A DNA stretch of 9,674 nucleotides from UBA940 sp964464465 (GTDB lineage: Bacteria; Bacteroidota; Bacteroidia; Bacteroidales; Rikenellaceae): positions 1-9,674 of the forward strand of contig CAYXGF010000061.1 of NCBI GenBank assembly GCA_964464465.1, read 5' to 3'. Numbering within the stretch: position 1 is the first letter of the stretch; every line of letters starts with the position of its first letter. Position numbers and translations under genes: made by a program. The notes below the pieces were generated by a model. That model searched no databases. It worked only from the letters and a program-made list of their open reading frames with translations, and was not told the DNA's origin. Shown piece by piece: positions 5,913 to 9,674 of the stretch.

Positions 5913-5937
5913 GCGGACCTCGGCATCTGAGGTCCGC
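5913..5937. repeat. Perfect inverted repeat / hairpin of unknown role
   Basis: GCGGACCTC (5913-5921) and GAGGTCCGC (5929-5937) are perfect 9-base complements around a 7-base centre, and two more pairs (one wobble) can form inside. It sits between the gpmI terminator and the antiporter promoter, about 85 bases upstream of the -7 box. Neither flank carries a long T run, the minus-strand side being only moderately T-rich (AACTTGTTGTTT), so it is not a clear terminator. It could be a backup terminator for gpmI read-through or a binding site. Confidence 0.45.
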
Positions 5938-6023
5938 CCGTCCGTATCGCTTCGCAGGCTGCCGGCCGTCGGAGGCGAATTGCGACAGGAGTAAAATACC
6001 TGTCATATAAGGCATGATTACCG

Positions 6024-6062
6024 AAAAACGGGAGGCTTCATCGCAACCGATGAAGCCTCCCG
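6024..6062 (-). terminator. Intrinsic terminator of gpmI
   Basis: Bases 6029-6043 and 6048-6062 are perfectly complementary over 15 pairs, GC-rich, with a 4-base loop. On the minus strand the stem is followed by five T residues (A at 6024-6028 on the + strand). It lies 24 bases after the gpmI stop. This is a textbook rho-independent terminator and closes the alaS-gpmI unit. Confidence 0.92.
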
Positions 6063-6086
6063 CTGTATGTGTACCGTTTGTGTGCG

Positions 6087-7613
6087 CTATTTCATTTCGA
6101 CGAGCGACTTGCCTGTCATCTCCTCCGGCTGGGAGAGTCCCATGAGTGAGAGGATGGTGGGCGCTACGTCTGCCAGAACTCCGTTATTCACGCTGCGCAC
6201 TCTGTCCGATACCACGATTACGGGAACAGGATTCAGCGAGTGGGCCGTATTGGGCGTTCCGTCAGGATTTATGGCATTGTCGGCGTTTCCGTGGTCTGCG
6301 ATGATGATCACTTCGTAGCCGTTGCTTTTGGCCGACTCGACGACTTTCTCCACGCATTTGTCGACGGTCTGTACCGCTTTGTAGATTGCGTCGTAGATTC
6401 CGGTGTGGCCGACCATGTCGCCGTTGGCGAAGTTCAGCGCTATGAAATCGAACTTGCGGGTGTCGAGTGCCGAGACGAGTTTCTCGGTTACCTCGTTTGC
6501 GCTCATCTCGGGTTTGAGGTCGTATGTGGCGACTTTCGGTGACGGAACGAGTATTCTCTCCTCTCCGTCGAATGTGGCTTCGCGTCCGCCGTTGAGGAAG
6601 AAGGTGACATGCGCGTATTTCTCAGTCTCGGCAATGCGCAGCTGTTTCAGTCCCTGGCTTGCTATGTATTCACCTATCGGGTTGTGCACATTCTCCTTGT
6701 CGAACAGAATGTGGAGCCCCTTGAATGTTGCGTCATACGGAGTCATGCAGCAGTAGTACAGCGGCATGGTCTTCATTCCCTGCTCGGGCATGTCCTGCTG
6801 TGTGAGCACTACGGTGAGTTCCTTGGCGCGGTCGTTGCGGAAGTTGAAGAATATCACCATGTCGTCGGGCGAGATTGTACCTATGGCGTTGCCTTCGGCA
6901 TCCGTTGCGGCGATTGGCTTGATGAACTCGTCAGTAATCCCCTCGTCATACGACTGCTGCATGGCCTGTACCATGTCGGTGGCCTTGGCGCCCACTCCGC
7001 CGACAAGCAGGTCGTAGGCTATCTTGACTCTTTCCCAGCGTTTGTCGCGGTCCATGGCGTAGTATCGGCCTATTACGGAGGCTATTCTGCCGCCGCTGAC
7101 GGCCATGTGCGAGGTGAGTTTCTCGATGAAGCCCTTGCCGCTCTTTGGGTCGGTGTCGCGGCCGTCCATGAAGCAGTGTACGAATGTGTTCTGTTCGATG
7201 CCGTACTCTTTTGCTATGTCGAGCAATTTGAGCAGATGGTCGAGCGACGAGTGCACGCCTCCGTCGGAGACAAGACCCATGAAGTGCGCCTTCACGCCTT
7301 TCGATTTGGCATATTCGAATGCCTTTACGATTTCCGGATTCTGCATTATCGAGTTGTCGCGGCAGGCGCGGTTGATTTTCACGAGGTCCTGATAGACGAT
7401 TCGTCCTGCGCCTATGTTGAGGTGTCCCACCTCCGAGTTGCCCATCTGTCCCTCGGGCAGACCGACGTTCTCGCCGTCCGTAAGAAGCTGGGCGTGAGGG
7501 TAGGTCTTTTCCAGTGAATTTATGTATTGCGGATTGGCGCTGTAAACGACGTCTCCTTTCGAGTGATTTCCGATTCCCCATCCGTCGAGAATCATCAGCA
7601 GAACTTTATTCAT
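6087..7613 (-). CDS. gpmI: 2,3-bisphosphoglycerate-independent phosphoglycerate mutase
   Basis: The enzyme interconverts 3- and 2-phosphoglycerate in glycolysis and gluconeogenesis through a phosphoserine intermediate with two Mn2+ ions. It is cytosolic and belongs to the alkaline phosphatase superfamily. The 508 residues match the usual length of about 510. Visible active-site parts are the N-terminal ILDGWGIG (D10, metal), GNSEVGH with nucleophile S60, and the HCFMDGRDTDPKSG substrate-binding region of the inserted transferase domain. Near the C-terminus come NGDMVGHTG (D399, H403), IIADHGNAD (D440, H441) and TAHSLNPVP (H458), completing the two metal sites. The start at 7613 gives the canonical N-terminus. 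It begins 33 AT-rich bases after the alaS stop. No TAnnTTTG box is seen in that gap, so transcription from upstream is likely. Confidence 0.97.
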   Translation of the reverse strand: MNKVLLMILDGWGIGNHSKGDVVYSANPQYINSLEKTYPHAQLLTDGENVGLPEGQMGNSEVGHLNIGAGRIVYQDLVKINRACRDNSIMQNPEIVKAFEYAKSKGVKAHFMGLVSDGGVHSSLDHLLKLLDIAKEYGIEQNTFVHCFMDGRDTDPKSGKGFIEKLTSHMAVSGGRIASVIGRYYAMDRDKRWERVKIAYDLLVGGVGAKATDMVQAMQQSYDEGITDEFIKPIAATDAEGNAIGTISPDDMVIFFNFRNDRAKELTVVLTQQDMPEQGMKTMPLYYCCMTPYDATFKGLHILFDKENVHNPIGEYIASQGLKQLRIAETEKYAHVTFFLNGGREATFDGEERILVPSPKVATYDLKPEMSANEVTEKLVSALDTRKFDFIALNFANGDMVGHTGIYDAIYKAVQTVDKCVEKVVESAKSNGYEVIIIADHGNADNAINPDGTPNTAHSLNPVPVIVVSDRVRSVNNGVLADVAPTILSLMGLSQPEEMTGKSLVEMK

Positions 7614-7646
7614 ATTTCTATTTTCTGTTTTTGATATTTATTTTAT

Positions 7647-9674
7647 TCAGTCTATGTTGGCGAGTATGAACTTTACCGCGGCGTCTACGGCACTCTGCAA
7701 ACCGTTCGGGTTCTTGCCTCCGGCCGATGCGAAATGAGCCTGTCCTCCGCCTCCGCCGTTGATTTCAGCGGCAGCCGCGCGCACTGCGTCCGAAGCCTTT
7801 ACTCCGCGCTGCACTATCCGGTCGCCCAGAGCTATGGTGAGCGAAGGTTTGCCTTCATATTCCGTGCCGAGAACCAGCGCAATGTCCGGATACTGGGCGC
7901 GCATGTAGTATGCCAGCTCCTTGGCTATATCCGGATTCTTTATGTCCATAACACGGGCGAAGAGTATCATGCCGTCCCTCTTTTCTATTTTGCTTATGAG
8001 TTTGTCGGCCAGTGATGCCACCTGCTGGCGGCGTGCCTCTTCGAGCTGTTTTTTGAGCGATTCGTTGTCTGCAAGGGTTTTCTTTACAGCCTGTATTATG
8101 TTGGGATTCTTGATGAAGCCCTCTATGTCCTTAATCGTGTCTTCGGCCGTGTATAGGAACTCCTCAGCTGCGACTCCCGTGACGGCTTCGATACGTCTTA
8201 CGCCTGCCGATACCGCGCTTTCGCTCAGAATCTTGAATACTCCGATGCAGCCGGTGGCAGGCACATGCGTACCGCCGCACAATTCTACCGAGTCGCCGAA
8301 CTTAATCATGCGGACCACATTGCCGTATTTCTCGCCGAAAAGCATCATCGCTCCCGACTCCCTGGCCACCTCTATCGGACACTCGCGGTTCTCTTCGAGC
8401 GGGTGGTTGGCGCGGATGGCGGCGTTTACGAGTCTTTCGACCTGGCGAATCTCCTGCGGCGAGACTTTTTGGAAGTGCGAGAAGTCGAAACGCAGGTATT
8501 TGCTGTTCACGAGCGAGCCTTTCTGCTCCACATGCTCTCCGAGCACCTGTCTCAGCGCCTTGTGCATCAGGTGCGTGGCCGAGTGGTTGCGTGCCGAGCC
8601 CATGCGCCGCTCCTCGTCGACCTGAGCCGTGAATTCAGCCTCGGGGTTCTGAGGAAGTGCAGCTGCGATCTCGATAATCTGTCCGTTCTCTTTCTGGGTG
8701 TCGATAATCTCTATCTTCTCATTGGCGTTTTGCAGGTAACCGGTGTCACCGCACTGACCGCCGGAGTTTCCGTAGAAAGGAGTGCGGTCGAGCACTATCT
8801 GGAAATAGGTCTTGTTTTTGGAGCTGACCTTGCGGTAGCGTGCGATGCGTACTGTGTCGGTCAGTGTGTCGTAGCCGGTGAAGCGGCTCTCTTTGAGGGG
8901 AATCAGCTCCACCCAGTCGTCGGTATCCACTGCCGCGGCGTTGCGCGAACGCTGTTTCTGAGCTTCGAGTTCGATGCCGAAGGCATCCAGGTCGACCTCC
9001 ATGCCCTGTTCGCGGGCTATCAGTTCGGTGAGGTCTATCGGGAATCCGTATGTGTCGTAGAGCAGGAACGCATCTTTTCCGCTGATTGTCTTGCCGCCGT
9101 CGGCAGCCGATTTGCGTATTACGCTGTCGAGCAGCGTTATTCCGGTCGAAAGCGTGCGTAGGAATGCGCTCTCCTCCTCTGCGATTACTTTTTCGATGAG
9201 CGTTTTCTGCGCCACCAGCTCGGGGAACTGTCCTCCCATCTGGGCTGCGAGGCCGTCTACGAGCCGGCAGATGAACGGCTCGGTGAATCCGAGGTATGTG
9301 TAACCGTAGCGGACGGCACGGCGGAGTATGCGGCGTATGACGTATCCTGCCTTCACGTTCGACGGGAGCTGTCCGTCGGCGATTGAGAAGGCTATGGCAC
9401 GCAGGTGGTCGGCTATGACGCGCATTGCCACATCGACGGCCTTGTCCTGGCCGTATGTCTTGCCGCACATCTGGCCGATACGCTGTATTGTCGGCTGGAA
9501 AACGTCGGTGTCGTAGTTGCTTTTCTTGTTCTGCAACACCATGCACAGACGTTCGAAGCCCATGCCGGTGTCCACGTGGCGCGCGGGCAGCGATTCGAGG
9601 GAGCCGTTGGCCTTGCGGTTGAACTGCATGAACACGAGGTTCCATATCTCGATGACCAGATGGTGTCCGGCGTT
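7647..9674 (-). CDS. alaS: Alanyl-tRNA synthetase (N-terminus beyond window edge)
   Basis: AlaRS charges tRNA-Ala and edits mischarged Ser/Gly. 675 residues are visible; the family is about 870-880 long, so roughly 200 N-terminal residues with class II motifs 1 and 2 lie outside. The frame is open to the last base, and the truncation is due to the window only. In order: WNLVFMQFNR of the catalytic core, motif 3 (VDTGMGFERL, about 34-43), the tRNA-recognition domain, then the editing domain. That domain has HSATH (H364, H368) and CGGTH (C466, H470), the four zinc ligands of the editing site. A coiled-coil-like helix follows at about 510-560. The glycine-rich C-Ala domain has GGGGGQAHFASAGG at about 640-653. 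All checked motifs are intact. Upstream of gpmI on the same strand, probably co-transcribed. Confidence 0.97.
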   Translation of the reverse strand, partial: NAGHHLVIEIWNLVFMQFNRKANGSLESLPARHVDTGMGFERLCMVLQNKKSNYDTDVFQPTIQRIGQMCGKTYGQDKAVDVAMRVIADHLRAIAFSIADGQLPSNVKAGYVIRRILRRAVRYGYTYLGFTEPFICRLVDGLAAQMGGQFPELVAQKTLIEKVIAEEESAFLRTLSTGITLLDSVIRKSAADGGKTISGKDAFLLYDTYGFPIDLTELIAREQGMEVDLDAFGIELEAQKQRSRNAAAVDTDDWVELIPLKESRFTGYDTLTDTVRIARYRKVSSKNKTYFQIVLDRTPFYGNSGGQCGDTGYLQNANEKIEIIDTQKENGQIIEIAAALPQNPEAEFTAQVDEERRMGSARNHSATHLMHKALRQVLGEHVEQKGSLVNSKYLRFDFSHFQKVSPQEIRQVERLVNAAIRANHPLEENRECPIEVARESGAMMLFGEKYGNVVRMIKFGDSVELCGGTHVPATGCIGVFKILSESAVSAGVRRIEAVTGVAAEEFLYTAEDTIKDIEGFIKNPNIIQAVKKTLADNESLKKQLEEARRQQVASLADKLISKIEKRDGMILFARVMDIKNPDIAKELAYYMRAQYPDIALVLGTEYEGKPSLTIALGDRIVQRGVKASDAVRAAAAEINGGGGGQAHFASAGGKNPNGLQSAVDAAVKFILANID

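Noticed and set aside
5800..6015. 71-codon minus-strand frame upstream of the antiporter
   Set aside because: It contains the antiporter promoter and the 5913-5937 palindrome, and its product has no coding-like pattern.
6609..7517. 302-codon + strand open frame opposite gpmI
   Set aside because: Antisense shadow. gpmI on the other strand has every catalytic motif, and the + product is His/Val-rich with no recognisable domain. Long antisense frames are expected with this GC-rich third-position bias.
8265..9161. 298-codon + strand open frame opposite alaS
   Set aside because: Antisense shadow of an intact AlaRS covering the editing-domain motifs, with no domain of its own.
8746..9645. 299-codon minus-strand frame overlapping alaS in another frame
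   Set aside because: Extremely Arg/Pro/His-rich product typical of an out-of-frame reading of a GC-rich gene.
1..9674. Possible defence system, mobile element, CRISPR array or biosynthetic cluster
   Set aside because: No transposase, integrase, direct-repeat array, tRNA-adjacent attachment site or defence-type domain could be found. The gene content is housekeeping with intact motifs.

Overview
The window looks like a piece of a Bacteroidales chromosome, most likely Alistipes or another Rikenellaceae. This is inferred from the BatD/BatE pair, two exact Bacteroidetes-type -7 boxes (TATATTTG), fairly high GC with free use of ATA for isoleucine, and the absence of strong Shine-Dalgarno sites. 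No database search was possible, so the genus is an inference.

Left block, + strand (1-3393): the last 29 codons of an unidentified gene, then batD, batE and recR with gaps of only 7 and 9 bases, so probably one operon. BatD and BatE are envelope proteins of the Bat (Bacteroides aerotolerance) system. RecR is a cytosolic recombination-repair factor, and its link to bat genes looks positional rather than functional.

Gap (3394-3889): about 500 bases with no recognised gene. It holds a strong hairpin whose T tail points to the minus strand, a 47-codon minus-strand ORF with coding-like composition that I do not recognise, and a nested set of complementary segments that could form a structured RNA. 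This is the least explained part of the window.

Middle block (3890-5827): a minus-strand META/HslJ-domain lipoprotein diverges from ridA (+), which has an exact -7 box. ridA converges on a minus-strand YrbG-type cation/Ca2+ exchanger, and the ridA terminator overlaps the exchanger's last codons. The exchanger has its own TATATTTG box 22 bases before its real start, so a longer upstream start can be rejected.

Right block, minus strand (6024-9674): alaS (alanyl-tRNA synthetase, N-terminus beyond the window edge) followed after 33 AT-rich bases by gpmI (cofactor-independent phosphoglycerate mutase), which ends in a textbook intrinsic terminator. All catalytic motifs I could check in these genes are intact.

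Overall this is ordinary core-genome content. I see no mobile element, CRISPR array, rRNA, tRNA, defence system or biosynthetic cluster. The open questions are the short ORF and possible RNA structure in 3394-3889, and an unexplained hairpin at 5913-5937.
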